Source of the DNA: Planctomycetota bacterium
GTDB lineage: Bacteria > Planctomycetota > PUPC01 > DSUN01
NCBI GenBank assembly: GCA_035384565.1
Contig: DAOOIT010000013.1
Span: 1-64,000 of the forward strand
Direction: 5' to 3'
Length of the DNA: 64,000 nucleotides
Below are positions 37,198 to 45,596 of this stretch, piece after piece. The stretch's first letter is position 1; each line of letters starts with the position of its first letter. Below the pieces are notes generated by a model that was given only the letters and a program-made list of their open reading frames with translations, ran no database searches and had not been told where the DNA came from. Position numbers and translations under genes: made by a program.

Positions 37198-37416
37198 ATG
37201 GACGAGAATAAGCTGCTTGAGCGCATCACGGTGAACCCCAGAATCTTCGGCGGCAAGCCGATCATCAGGGGCCGACGACTGGCCGTCGAACACGTCCTCG
37301 GCATGCTTGCGGCGGGCGACACGATCGAGACCCTCCTCGAAGGCTATCCGTGGCTGGAGCGTGAGGACGTGCTGGCCTGCCTCGCCTACGCGCACCCAAG
37401 CGAGACTGAGCCGTGA
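37198..37416 (+). CDS. DUF433 antitoxin-like protein
   Basis: A 72-residue protein matching DUF433 end to end: ITVNPRIFGGKPIIRGRRLAV, HVLGMLAAGDTIETLLEGYP and REDVLACLAYA. DUF433 proteins form a winged-helix-like fold and usually act as antitoxins to a downstream DUF5615 PIN-like toxin. No such toxin gene follows; the next 130 bases hold no gene. It is therefore a solitary antitoxin, perhaps a remnant or a trans-acting one. GGAGAAGG precedes the ATG. Confidence 0.85.
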   Translation: MDENKLLERITVNPRIFGGKPIIRGRRLAVEHVLGMLAAGDTIETLLEGYPWLEREDVLACLAYAHPSETEP

Positions 37417-37548
37417 CCGACGAGCCGGCTTGCCCCGTTGTAGCTGCGCTGAGCAGCTGCGCGCCACAGCCTTCCTTGGGCAATTCGGGCGACGCCTTAC
37501 TCGACTCCGGAGCGTCATTGTTTGGCGAGGACGTTCAGTTCTGCGTCC

Positions 37549-37752
37549 TCAGGGCCTGAGTTTGCGCCTTGCCTCGGCAAGAGAGACGGTCGGCGCGGCG
37601 GCCTCCTTGGCCTTGGCCGCGCGGAGGGCGTGCAGGTCCTCGGAGGTCTCGAGCTTCTCCCCAAGCGCATTGAGTTCCCGCCGTGCGTCGTCGCGGGGCA
37701 CGCAGCGCAGGTCCTTCACCGCACGCGGCTTGAGGTCCACCGTGTACCGCAT
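37549..37752 (-). pseudogene. chimeric RelE-toxin / antitoxin remnant
   Basis: A 67-residue frame whose first half (MRYTVDLKPRAVKDLRCVPR) is the start of a RelE/ParE-type toxin and whose second half (EDLHALRAAKAKEAAAPTVS) is the C-terminal tail typical of RelB/Phd-type antitoxins. The toxin's catalytic C-terminal half is missing. It probably arose by a deletion that joined neighbouring toxin and antitoxin genes. An active toxin is unlikely; residual binding to a partner is possible. The complete RelE-type gene at 38161 begins with similar residues (MRYTVV). Confidence 0.55.
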
Positions 37753-37918
37753 GGCATCGGGATAGCATCGCAGAGTCGGTTAGTCAACCCGTGTCAGGCG
37801 CTCCCTGGTCCGCCCGAGGTCCTTGGTCGGTGGTCGCGGCGGTCGAGGCAGGTGTCGTAGGCGGGCCGCTCGATGGGAATCCAGTCGGTTCTCTCGATGC
37901 CGCGACGAGAGGGAGGAC

Positions 37919-38164
37919 TCAGTCGGGAAGGTCGTCCAGGGAGACGAAACGGCCTTTGCGAATGTCCTTCCGCGCCCTGGCGATTCGGCGGAGGAACCGC
38001 TCGTCGTGCTCGAGCCGGTAGTCGAACCAGTCGTCCTCGTCGTGGAAGCCGATGACCAATGCGGCGGGGCGGCCGTGGCGGGTGATGAGCACGCCGTCCT
38101 TCTCGGCCTCTCGGATGATGCGGCAGATGTCGTTCTTGGCTTCCGCCATCGTGTGAGTCTTCAT
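37919..38164 (-). CDS. Phd/YefM-type antitoxin
   Basis: An 81-residue antitoxin with the Phd/YefM N-terminal DNA-binding fold: MAEAKNDICRIIREAEKDG, VLITRHGRPAALVIGFHD. The C-terminal part (RFLRRIARARKDIRKGRF) is charged and should neutralise the toxin. Its ATG overlaps the stop of the toxin gene by four bases, so the order is toxin first, as in higBA systems, with translational coupling. It probably represses its own operon, as is usual for the family. Confidence 0.85.
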   Translation of the reverse strand: MKTHTMAEAKNDICRIIREAEKDGVLITRHGRPAALVIGFHDEDDWFDYRLEHDERFLRRIARARKDIRKGRFVSLDDLPD

Positions 38165-38460
38165 TGTGGTACCCCGTGCTCTTCAAGCCACTGCCCCGTC
38201 CGGGGCTTCTCGACAAAGCCCAGGACTTCGATGCGCTTGAGGGCTTCATTCACGTCGTAGAACACGCGCATCTCGTCCACGCGCAGGCGGTACTGGGGCT
38301 GGCGCAGGCCGCGAAGCCGCTTGATCCTGCTCTTGCCCTCGCGCGTCGGACCGGTTTCCAGATACTCCCGCATCGCCCGCTTGAGGGCAGAACGCCACCG
38401 GGCGTCCAGCTTCCTGAACTGCTCCTCCGCGGCACGCGCGACTACCACGGTGTATCTCAT
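38161..38460 (-). CDS. RelE/ParE superfamily toxin
   Basis: A 99-residue toxin with the family pattern: MRYTVVVARAAEEQFRKLD, then SRIKRLRGLRQPQYRLRVDE and MRVFYDVNEALKRIEVLGF. The basic and aromatic residues in YRLRVDEMRVFYDV match the RelE-type core, favouring ribosome-dependent mRNA cleavage over gyrase poisoning; this is inference. It precedes and overlaps the Phd-type antitoxin gene, forming an apparently complete module next to two worn toxin-antitoxin fragments. Confidence 0.87.
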   Translation of the reverse strand: MRYTVVVARAAEEQFRKLDARWRSALKRAMREYLETGPTREGKSRIKRLRGLRQPQYRLRVDEMRVFYDVNEALKRIEVLGFVEKPRTGQWLEEHGVPQ

Positions 38461-38512
38461 TCTGGGAATAGTATAGCCAGATTAGCTGCGCCGGTCAAGC
38501 AAAGATCGGTGA

Positions 38513-40585
38513 CTACCTCTCCGCGCCGCGCAGCCACTGGAGTTCCCTCTCGGTCCAGGCGGGCATTGTGGCAGGCGCGCGGCCCAGGAGGGCGAGGGTG
38601 ACGGGGTGGGAGGGATCGTGGTCGAGGAGGGCGTGGCCGACCAGTTTGGCCTCCATCGCCTGCCCCGCCGCAGACAAGGCAACCATGAGCATGTGCTTCG
38701 CGCGAGTGCTCTGGGGATAGGCTTCGGCGGCACGGCGGGCGAGGAATAAGGCCTCCTTCGGGTCATCGCGGAGGGTGAGGCGGGCGAGGTAAAGCGCGGC
38801 GGCGGGGGCGGGGACGGGACACTTGAGGGCGGAACGGTAATGCTCAGCCGCCTCGGCAGGCTTGCCTTGGCGCTCGAGGGCGAGGCCGAGGTAGAAGTGG
38901 GCGGTGGAGAGATATGAGGATTCGCGGGACGGGGACGTCCCGCCCACAATGCCGCCATCAGCCCGGCCCACAGTGTTATCCAGAGCCACGGCCTTGGTGA
39001 GGAGGTCAACGGCGGCAGCGAGGCTGGCCTCGCGGCGCCTGGCGGCGTGGGCATCGGCCTCGGGGCCGGGGTTCGGATAGGCGTGGCCGACGCGGACCTG
39101 TTCGTCCTTGAGATAGCAGCGGGCGAGGTCAATCATGAGCTTGGCCGAGTTGGGTTCCTGCTTGAGGGCGTCGGCGAAGCGGCGGATGGCGCCGTCGAGG
39201 AAGTGCCCGCGCCGGCGCCAGAGGGTCGAGTAGTCCTCGTCGTAGTAAGCGGCGTTGATGCCCCGCTGCCAGCGGGGCTTCTCGGGCATCTTCCACTGTT
39301 CCTGAGGCACGTCGTCGGCGCGGAGTTCGTAGGCGGCAAGGCGGGCGCCGTCGGGGCCGACGATCTCGAGCTCGACGTCGCCCGCGGGCGCGGCGACCTC
39401 GCGCCGCCAGGGCCGGGAGGGGTCGAGGTCGAAGACCTCGCGGAGCACCTCGCCGCGGCCGACCCGCAGGCTCAAGACGCAACCTGGAATGTGTCGCGTG
39501 CCGCAGACGCCCGCAAGCACTCGGCCGTCGGCCTGCCGCACGAGGTTGAGCGCGGCGTGGTCGTTGGCGAACACATAGCCGCCGATGCCCCAGACCTGAT
39601 ACCACGAATCGGCGGCACGGTAAGCGCTCAGTTCGGGCTGGTGCCCGGGGTCCTCCATCACCGCCGAGGTGGCCGTCCAGATCTCAAAGTGCTGGTAATA
39701 GCGCTCGGGCGAGACGGGGAGGGCCTGGGTCCACAGCTTCGCGGCGGGGAGCGTGGCGGGGTCGAAGATGCGGACCGCGCCGCGGTCGGCCCTGTGCTCG
39801 TAGCCGCCGTGGAAGCGCTCGCGGGGCATGAAGCCGAACTCGCTCAGATCGCCACGGCCGGGCGCCAGATTCCGTTGCCAGGAGAGGTCCACGCCGTTGC
39901 GGACGGGCCAGGGCACGAGGTCGGTGCGGCCGGCGTTGTAGCCGTGCTGGGCGACCCAGGGCGTGGGGAGGATGAACTGCGTGTCCATTGTCTTCGGGTG
40001 CATCGTGTCAATCCAGGCGGCGAGGCCCCAGCCGTAGGGATTGAGGTTCTCGAACTCGTATTCGAGGTCCACGCGGGCCACGCCCGGCCGCAGGAGGACG
40101 CGGAAGACGGCCCGCTGCATGGTGGGCGTGGAGGTGTGGCTCATCACGACGCCCGCCGTGCCATCGGGGCGCTCCACCCGCGCCCAGTCCCATCGGTCGT
40201 TGTAGGTGTTGCCGTGATGGAAGTAGGGGAAGTTCACCTCCACGCCGCCCAGGTTCCACGGGTGGCCGCCCTCGAAGTCGTCGGGGTGCGTTTCGAGGTA
40301 GGGATTGACGAAGAAGAGCTGGGACTTGGATGCCTTGTTGTAGACCTCGTAGAGCCGCCCACCGACCGAGGGTAGGACGGTGCAGCGGAGGTACTCGTTC
40401 TCGATGGTCACCGCGGGATAAGAGACGGGTTTGAACTCTTCGAGGCGTTCCTGCGGTGCCTTGTCCTTGAGCTTGAACGGCCCCGTGAGAATGCGGCGGG
40501 TGCCCTCGGCGACGCGCACCCCCTCGACGGCCTGGCAGGAGGCGCAGGCAGCGAGCAGCGCAGTGAGCAGTGTGAGCTTCCCCAT
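38513..40585 (-). CDS. DUF5107 / TPR lipoprotein
   Basis: A 690-residue product. The N-terminus (LLTALLAACASC) gives a signal with a possible lipobox. Residues ~50-400 form a DUF5107 domain, a galactose-mutarotase-like supersandwich: IENEYLRCTVLPSVGGRLYEVYNK, NLGGVEVNFPYFHHG, FENLNPYGWGLAAWID, YYQHFEIWT. The C-terminal ~250 residues are TPR helices (AIRRFADALKQEPNSAKLMI, AHFYLGLALERQGKPAEAAEHY, AALYLARLTLRDDPKEALFLA). The domain pair suggests polysaccharide binding or processing. A reversed half copy of the VGGTS repeat adds GGIVGGTSPSRES between TPR units at about residue 545. Confidence 0.83.
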   Translation of the reverse strand: MGKLTLLTALLAACASCQAVEGVRVAEGTRRILTGPFKLKDKAPQERLEEFKPVSYPAVTIENEYLRCTVLPSVGGRLYEVYNKASKSQLFFVNPYLETHPDDFEGGHPWNLGGVEVNFPYFHHGNTYNDRWDWARVERPDGTAGVVMSHTSTPTMQRAVFRVLLRPGVARVDLEYEFENLNPYGWGLAAWIDTMHPKTMDTQFILPTPWVAQHGYNAGRTDLVPWPVRNGVDLSWQRNLAPGRGDLSEFGFMPRERFHGGYEHRADRGAVRIFDPATLPAAKLWTQALPVSPERYYQHFEIWTATSAVMEDPGHQPELSAYRAADSWYQVWGIGGYVFANDHAALNLVRQADGRVLAGVCGTRHIPGCVLSLRVGRGEVLREVFDLDPSRPWRREVAAPAGDVELEIVGPDGARLAAYELRADDVPQEQWKMPEKPRWQRGINAAYYDEDYSTLWRRRGHFLDGAIRRFADALKQEPNSAKLMIDLARCYLKDEQVRVGHAYPNPGPEADAHAARRREASLAAAVDLLTKAVALDNTVGRADGGIVGGTSPSRESSYLSTAHFYLGLALERQGKPAEAAEHYRSALKCPVPAPAAALYLARLTLRDDPKEALFLARRAAEAYPQSTRAKHMLMVALSAAGQAMEAKLVGHALLDHDPSHPVTLALLGRAPATMPAWTERELQWLRGAER
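38921..38950. repeat. reversed half copy of the VGGTS palindrome inside the DUF5107 gene
   Basis: GGGACGGGGACGTCCCGCCC then ACAA is the reverse complement of the left arm of the 36606 copy. On the gene's strand it reads IVGGTSPSRES in frame, between two TPR helices. Confidence 0.75.
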
Positions 40586-40654
40586 CGCAGCGGTCTCCTT
40601 CGTCTTCCCGCCCGCCGATTATGGTTCAAGCCCCCACGGTGGTCAAGCCGCATT

Positions 40655-40684
40655 TTGCATGTCCACCCGTCGGCGCGCTAGAAT
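40655..40684 (+). promoter_or_regulatory. sigma70-type promoter of the SGNH hydrolase gene
   Basis: TTGCAT (40655-40660), an 18-base spacer and TAGAAT (40679-40684), with CGC just before the -10. The ATG is 41 bases downstream. Confidence 0.55.
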
Positions 40685-40725
40685 GCCAACGGCGTCGTTC
40701 GACCCATCACTCCGAGGGCAAGACG

Positions 40726-42216
40726 ATGAAGCATTGGATGCGCGTCATTGTGTTGCTGGTGTGCCTCGCCACGGCCGCCCGCGGGGCCGACGACTGGGTG
40801 GAGCCGATGAAGGCCGTCCACGCCAGGTTCACGGGCCAGGCGGGCACGGTCGCGCAGTTCGGCGACAGCATCACGATCACGATGGCGTTCTTCACGCCGC
40901 TCTCGATGGACCACAAGAACGTGCCGGATGACCTCAAAGAGGCGCACGCCTGGCTCCGCAAGTACGTGCAGCCGCGCTGCTGGCGGGCGTGGAAGGGGCC
41001 GCAGTTCGGCAACGAGGGCCGCACGACCACCGATTGGGGCCTGGCCGGCATCGCCGGCTGGCTCAAGAAGCTCAACCCCGAGGTCGCCCTCGTGATGTGG
41101 GGCACGAACGACACTTACCAGGGCCCCAAGCCGCCGAAGTACACCGACAACCTGCGGCTCATCATCCAGGCCTGCCTCGACAACGGCACCGTGCCCATCC
41201 TCTACACGATTCCGCCCAAGGGCGACCAGGCGGGCAACGCGAAGAACACGGCGCACGTCGAGACCTTCGTCGAGGCTGCCCGCACCGTGGCCGCCGAGAA
41301 GAAGGTGCCGCTCGTGGACTTCTACAAGGAGATGATGTCCCGCCAGCCCACCGAGTTCCACAAGACCCTGCTCGGCGACGGGCTGCATCCCTCCTATCCC
41401 AAGGAGTACCAGCAGGACTTCAGCGAGGAGGCGCTCAAGCAGAGCGGCTACACGCTGCGCAACTACCTCACCCTCAAGGCCCTCTGGGAGGTCTACCAGA
41501 AGGTCCTCTCGCAGGGCAAGCCGGCCAAAGCCGAGGCAGGCGACGCCGCTGCGCCGAAGGGGCCCACCTACAAGGGCCGCCCCGCCGTGCTCGTCGCCAG
41601 GCCCGCCGCCGAGCCGAAGGTTGACGGCTCGCTCGACGACCCCTGCTGGGCCAAGGCCCAGGCGCTCACCTTCCGCATGCTCGACGGCTCCACCGACAAG
41701 CCGAAGCACGCCACCACCGCCAGGCTGCTGGCCAACGAGACCACCCTCTTCGTCGCCTTCCAGTGCGGCGAGACCGAGCCGCTCGTGAGCCGCAAGCGCG
41801 ACCGCGACGACAACATCTGGGAGGACGACTCGGTCGAGGTGTTCCTCAAGCCCGGCCCCGAGCCCGCGCGCGAGTACCACCACCTGATCGTGAACCCCGA
41901 TGGCTCGTTCCTCGACGACCTGGGCGGCGACAACGGGGCGTGGCAGAGCGAACTCAAGCTTGCCACGGCCAAGGGCAAAGAGGGCTGGGCGGCCGAGATC
42001 GCCATCCCGCTGGCCGAGCTGACGAAGGGCGCCGACAAGGCGACGCTGGCCGGCCCCTGGCGGCTCAACCTCGCGCGCATGCGGCAGTCGCGCGGCGACG
42101 ACGTGCCGGCCGAGGAGACCGCTCTCGCGCCCACCGAGGACCCGTCGAGCCACGTGCCTGCCATGTTCGCCTACGCCTGGTTCGAGGCCCTCGGCGGCAA
42201 GCTGCCGGCGGAATGA
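40726..42216 (+). CDS. exported SGNH-hydrolase with C-terminal CBM9/DOMON-like domain
   Basis: The 496-residue protein has a signal peptide (VIVLLVCLATAARGAD). Its first domain is an SGNH esterase/lipase fold: block I QFGDSIT with nucleophile Ser48, block III VMWGTNDTY, and block V GDGLHPS with D218 and H221. From about residue 300 it has a CBM9-like sugar-binding domain (EPKVDGSLDDPCWAKAQAL, TLFVAFQCGETEP, DSVEVFLKPG, AAEIAIPLAELTKG). It is probably a secreted deacetylase or esterase acting on polysaccharides. It is transcribed alone from its own promoter. Confidence 0.87.
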   Translation: MKHWMRVIVLLVCLATAARGADDWVEPMKAVHARFTGQAGTVAQFGDSITITMAFFTPLSMDHKNVPDDLKEAHAWLRKYVQPRCWRAWKGPQFGNEGRTTTDWGLAGIAGWLKKLNPEVALVMWGTNDTYQGPKPPKYTDNLRLIIQACLDNGTVPILYTIPPKGDQAGNAKNTAHVETFVEAARTVAAEKKVPLVDFYKEMMSRQPTEFHKTLLGDGLHPSYPKEYQQDFSEEALKQSGYTLRNYLTLKALWEVYQKVLSQGKPAKAEAGDAAAPKGPTYKGRPAVLVARPAAEPKVDGSLDDPCWAKAQALTFRMLDGSTDKPKHATTARLLANETTLFVAFQCGETEPLVSRKRDRDDNIWEDDSVEVFLKPGPEPAREYHHLIVNPDGSFLDDLGGDNGAWQSELKLATAKGKEGWAAEIAIPLAELTKGADKATLAGPWRLNLARMRQSRGDDVPAEETALAPTEDPSSHVPAMFAYAWFEALGGKLPAE

Positions 42217-42285
42217 GAGGGCGGCTGTGCCACACAGCGCCCGGCGTGCGGCCACCTGTCATCAAGGGTCCACTTAGGGAAGCGT

Positions 42286-42314
42286 TTGACATGGACGCCG
42301 CCGCCCGTTGGCAT
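42286..42314 (+). promoter_or_regulatory. possible promoter of the TIGR01777 gene
   Basis: A consensus TTGACA (42286-42291) lies 17 bases before the poor -10 TGGCAT (42309-42314). The gene begins 72 bases later. Weak prediction. Confidence 0.3.
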
Positions 42315-42385
42315 GCAACCACTACAACCACTGGCATTGGCGAACTCCTCACCGTAATGGGCGAACCCCCACGCGAGGCCGTCCG

Positions 42386-43315
42386 ATGAGAGTGGTGCTC
42401 ACCGGCGCGAGCGGGCTGATTGGCTCTGCCGTCGCCGCGGCGCTGGAAGCCGACGGCCACGGTGTCACCCGCCTCGTGCGCTCGAGGCCGGGAGAGGGCG
42501 ACGCCGCCTGGGACCCGGCCGCGGGCACGATTGACGCCGAACGCCTGGAGGGCCACGACGCCGCCGTGCACCTCGCGGGCGAGAGCATTGCGGGGCGGTG
42601 GACGGCGGCCAAGAAGGCCCGCATCCGCGACAGCCGCGTGAAGGGAACAGCGCTGCTGAGCGAAGCGCTGGCGGGCCTGCGCCAGCCGCCGGCCGTGCTG
42701 GTGAGCGCCTCGGCGGTCGGCTTCTACGGCCACCGCGGCGACGAGCCGCTCACCGAGGAGAGCGGCGCGGGCGCAGGCTTCCTGCCGAGTGTGTGCCAGG
42801 CCTGGGAGGCCGCGGCCGAGCCGGCGCGCCGGGCCGGCGTTCGCGTCGTGCACCCGCGATTCGGCGTGGTCTTGAGCCGCGACGGGGGCGCGCTGCGGCA
42901 GATGCTGCTGCCCTTCCGCCTGGGCCTCGGTGGGCCGGTGGGCAGCGGGCGCCAGTTCTTTCCGTGGGTTGCGCTCGACGATGCGGTGCGCGCCATTCTG
43001 CGCGCGTTGTCCAAGCCCGATCTCGCCGGGCCGGTGAACGTCGTGGCCCCGCGGGCGGCGACGAACCGCGAGTTTGCGAAGGCGCTGGGCCGCGCGCTCC
43101 ATCGCCCCGCGCTGTGCCGCGTTCCCGCCTGGGCGATTCGCCTCGCGCTGGGCGAGATGGGCCGCGAGCTGCTGCTCGCGAGCATTCGGGCCGCCCCCGC
43201 CCGCCTGCTCGCCTCGGGCTTCGAGTTCGCGTGGCCGGACCTCGAGGCCGCGCTGCACCACGTGCTGGGTGGGCGCGGAGCCGGCTCTTGCATCGCCGTG
43301 GCCTCTCGCCTATGA
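42386..43315 (+). CDS. TIGR01777-family epimerase / atypical SDR oxidoreductase
   Basis: A 309-residue atypical short-chain dehydrogenase related to YfcH/SDR39U1. It shows the NAD(P)-binding VLTGASGLIGSAVAAAL, the family landmark VHLAGESIAGRWTAAKKARI, the LVSASAVGFYGHRGDEPLTEE region with a YG site, and the C-terminal conserved helices. Substrate and reaction are unknown for most members. Its last codons overlap the promoter of the next gene. GAGG precedes the ATG. Confidence 0.92.
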   Translation: MRVVLTGASGLIGSAVAAALEADGHGVTRLVRSRPGEGDAAWDPAAGTIDAERLEGHDAAVHLAGESIAGRWTAAKKARIRDSRVKGTALLSEALAGLRQPPAVLVSASAVGFYGHRGDEPLTEESGAGAGFLPSVCQAWEAAAEPARRAGVRVVHPRFGVVLSRDGGALRQMLLPFRLGLGGPVGSGRQFFPWVALDDAVRAILRALSKPDLAGPVNVVAPRAATNREFAKALGRALHRPALCRVPAWAIRLALGEMGRELLLASIRAAPARLLASGFEFAWPDLEAALHHVLGGRGAGSCIAVASRL

Positions 43316-43316
43316 T
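43288..43316 (+). promoter_or_regulatory. sigma70-type promoter of the transglutaminase-like gene
   Basis: TTGCAT (43288-43293), a 17-base spacer and TATGAT (43311-43316). The box overlaps the end of the upstream coding sequence. The GTG start with AGGAGG follows 48 bases later. Confidence 0.55.
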
Positions 43317-43364
43317 CGGCGGTGTAACAGGGATTCCGCAATACCCTCGTCAGGAGGCCGTGCC

Positions 43365-45596
43365 GTGAGAAGCCTGTGGGTGGCTGTGGGCCTGGCCGTG
43401 GCCGCGTGCGCACTGGCCGAGCCGCTCGCGAACGTCAAGGTCGTGAGCGACAAGGCGCCCGACTGCTCGTCGCTCGAGGCCCTCGTGGCCTCGATCACCC
43501 GCGAGTGCAAGACCGACGACGAGAAGGCCATCGCCATCTACAACGCCTGCCGTTACCTCTACTACCACCACGCCTATCCCAGCGAGCCGGGCGGCCTGGG
43601 CGCGCTCAAGTTCCTCAACGTCTACGGCTGGGGCCTCTGCGGCGGGCAGCACAGCGTGCTCGCCGCCGTGTGGGAGAAGGCGGGCTTCAAGTGGCGCTAT
43701 CGCGGCTGGCCAGGCCACACCACGGTCGAGTGCTTCTACGGCGGGCGCTGGCACTACTTCGACACCTTCCTCAAGTTCTACTGCTGGATGCCCGACCCCA
43801 ACGCCCCCGGCGGCCGCACCGTGGCCGGGCAGCAGGACATCAAGGCCAACCCGTCCCTCGTCAGCGACGCCTTCGTGTTCGACGAGGGGCGCAAGGTGTG
43901 GTACATGAGGGACAATCGCTTCGAGTACCTGGGCGACAAGGTGAACTGGACGGCGCCCGCGTTCCTCGTGTGCGGCGACGAGCTGCCCGGCGTCATCGCG
44001 GGCTGCAAGGCCAATACCGACGCCGGCAGCCCCCGCGGCTGGGCGACCGTGCAGTTCGACGAGCCGCGCTACAACACCGCCGTCAACCTCGGCGTCGGCT
44101 ACGCCCTCACGCTCGATTGGGACAAGTTGGAGGGCGCCTTCTACTTCAACGGCAAGGACAAGCCGCCCGGCCACTCCTGCGGCGACAAGAACTACCGCAA
44201 CTGCCCGTCCATCGGCCCCCTCCTCGAGCCCTATGCGGGCAAGGACCGCCGCCAGACCTGGTCGAACGGCACGCTCGTGTTCAAGCCCGACCTGCGCAGC
44301 GACGCCTGCCTCGCCAGCCTCAAAGAGGCCGACAATGTCGCGTGCGAAGGCGGCGCGCTGAAGCCGAAGGATGCTGCGAGGCCCGCCTCGTTCGTCGTCG
44401 AGATGGCCTGCCCGTACATCGTCGCCAGGGCATCGGGCAAGGTCGCAGGCGACGATGTAAAGGCGGAGGTGTCGAAGGACGGCAAGACCTGGGCTCCGAC
44501 CGACCTCTCCGATCTCACTAAGGCCGTGGCGGGCAGCTACAGCTACCGGGTCCGCATCACCTTCGCCAAGCCGATCACGGCCATCGAGTTGGCGAGCGTC
44601 GTGCAGCATAACCAGGAGGCGCTGCCCTTCCTCGCCCCGGGCGAGAACAAGGTGACCATCACGGCCGACAACCCCGACGCACTGGGCAAGAACCGCCTGG
44701 TCGTCACCTACGCCTATTGCCCGGGCTCGCGCAACTGCTCCTACGAGCAGATGTTCGACAAGGGGGCCGAGGTCGCGCGCGCCCACTACGCCGCGTGGGC
44801 CGACACGCCCACCGTTGTGCAGAAGGCGGTGGAGAAGTTCCCCTGCACCCTCGACATCCCCGTGCCCACGCCCAAGGGCAAGTTCCCCGTGTACCCGCGC
44901 ATGGTCTTCCTGCGCCGCGAGGTGCTCGCGCCCGGCCAGGAGCCGATGGCCACGCCCGTCGCGCCTTCGACGCCCACCGTCGGCGCGGACCAGGTGCTCG
45001 CGACACTGCCGAACCCCTGGCTCATCGGCACCAGCAAGCCGGCCAGCCGCGCCGACCTGCCCACGAAATCCGCCACCTTCCCCCCCAAGCGGCTGAGCTA
45101 TGTGAGCATGAAAGGCGAGGTGTTCCCCCACAACTTCATCAAGTGGCTCAAGCCCAACGACCCGGCCGGCCCCGCCGCCTGGATTCTGCTCATCGGCGTG
45201 GACGACGTGAAGCTGCCCGAGGCCAAGCAGCTCGCCTCGGCCAGGCTCATCTTCCACGTCGTGGAGGCCCATGACAAGGCGAACATGGAGGCCGCGGCCG
45301 TGATGCTCAACGCCCCGTTCGAGGTGGGCCAGCCCTACGACTTCAAGGGCCTCGGCGACATCGTCGGCTCGGCCATCGTCAAGCAGGGCGGCGGCGCCGG
45401 CAAGCCCTTCGACCCGCCGCTGCGCTACGAGATTGACGTGACGAGGGCCGTCCGAGCCTGGATTGGCGGCGCGAAGCCCCACGGTCTCGCCCTGCGCATC
45501 GTGCCCAATCGCGGTGTGGACGACGGCTGGACCGTGCGCTTCACCCCGTCGAAGGACAAGCTGCCCGAGCTCGAGATCACGACTTACGAGAAGTGA
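43365..45596 (+). CDS. large exported transglutaminase-like protein
   Basis: The GTG at 43365 is preceded by AGGAGG with a seven-base spacer and gives a signal peptide (VAVGLAVAACALAEPL). Residues ~25-140 form a transglutaminase-like core with a plausible Cys-His-Asp triad: C92 in GLCGGQHS, H118 in GHTTVECF and D133 in HYFDTF. The rest of the 743 residues is beta-rich, ending in a domain with ARLIFHVVEAHDKANME and YEIDVTRAVRAWIGG that resembles the DNRLRE/disaggregatase-type modules used in cell-surface proteins. It may be a secreted cysteine protease or crosslinker. The 3' end overlaps hemC by 13 bases on the opposite strand. Confidence 0.8.
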   Translation: MRSLWVAVGLAVAACALAEPLANVKVVSDKAPDCSSLEALVASITRECKTDDEKAIAIYNACRYLYYHHAYPSEPGGLGALKFLNVYGWGLCGGQHSVLAAVWEKAGFKWRYRGWPGHTTVECFYGGRWHYFDTFLKFYCWMPDPNAPGGRTVAGQQDIKANPSLVSDAFVFDEGRKVWYMRDNRFEYLGDKVNWTAPAFLVCGDELPGVIAGCKANTDAGSPRGWATVQFDEPRYNTAVNLGVGYALTLDWDKLEGAFYFNGKDKPPGHSCGDKNYRNCPSIGPLLEPYAGKDRRQTWSNGTLVFKPDLRSDACLASLKEADNVACEGGALKPKDAARPASFVVEMACPYIVARASGKVAGDDVKAEVSKDGKTWAPTDLSDLTKAVAGSYSYRVRITFAKPITAIELASVVQHNQEALPFLAPGENKVTITADNPDALGKNRLVVTYAYCPGSRNCSYEQMFDKGAEVARAHYAAWADTPTVVQKAVEKFPCTLDIPVPTPKGKFPVYPRMVFLRREVLAPGQEPMATPVAPSTPTVGADQVLATLPNPWLIGTSKPASRADLPTKSATFPPKRLSYVSMKGEVFPHNFIKWLKPNDPAGPAAWILLIGVDDVKLPEAKQLASARLIFHVVEAHDKANMEAAAVMLNAPFEVGQPYDFKGLGDIVGSAIVKQGGGAGKPFDPPLRYEIDVTRAVRAWIGGAKPHGLALRIVPNRGVDDGWTVRFTPSKDKLPELEITTYEK

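Noticed and set aside
37417..37548. A possible DUF5615 toxin partner downstream of the DUF433 gene
   Set aside because: No open frame with the expected N-terminus or length exists here; only decayed-looking sequence was seen.
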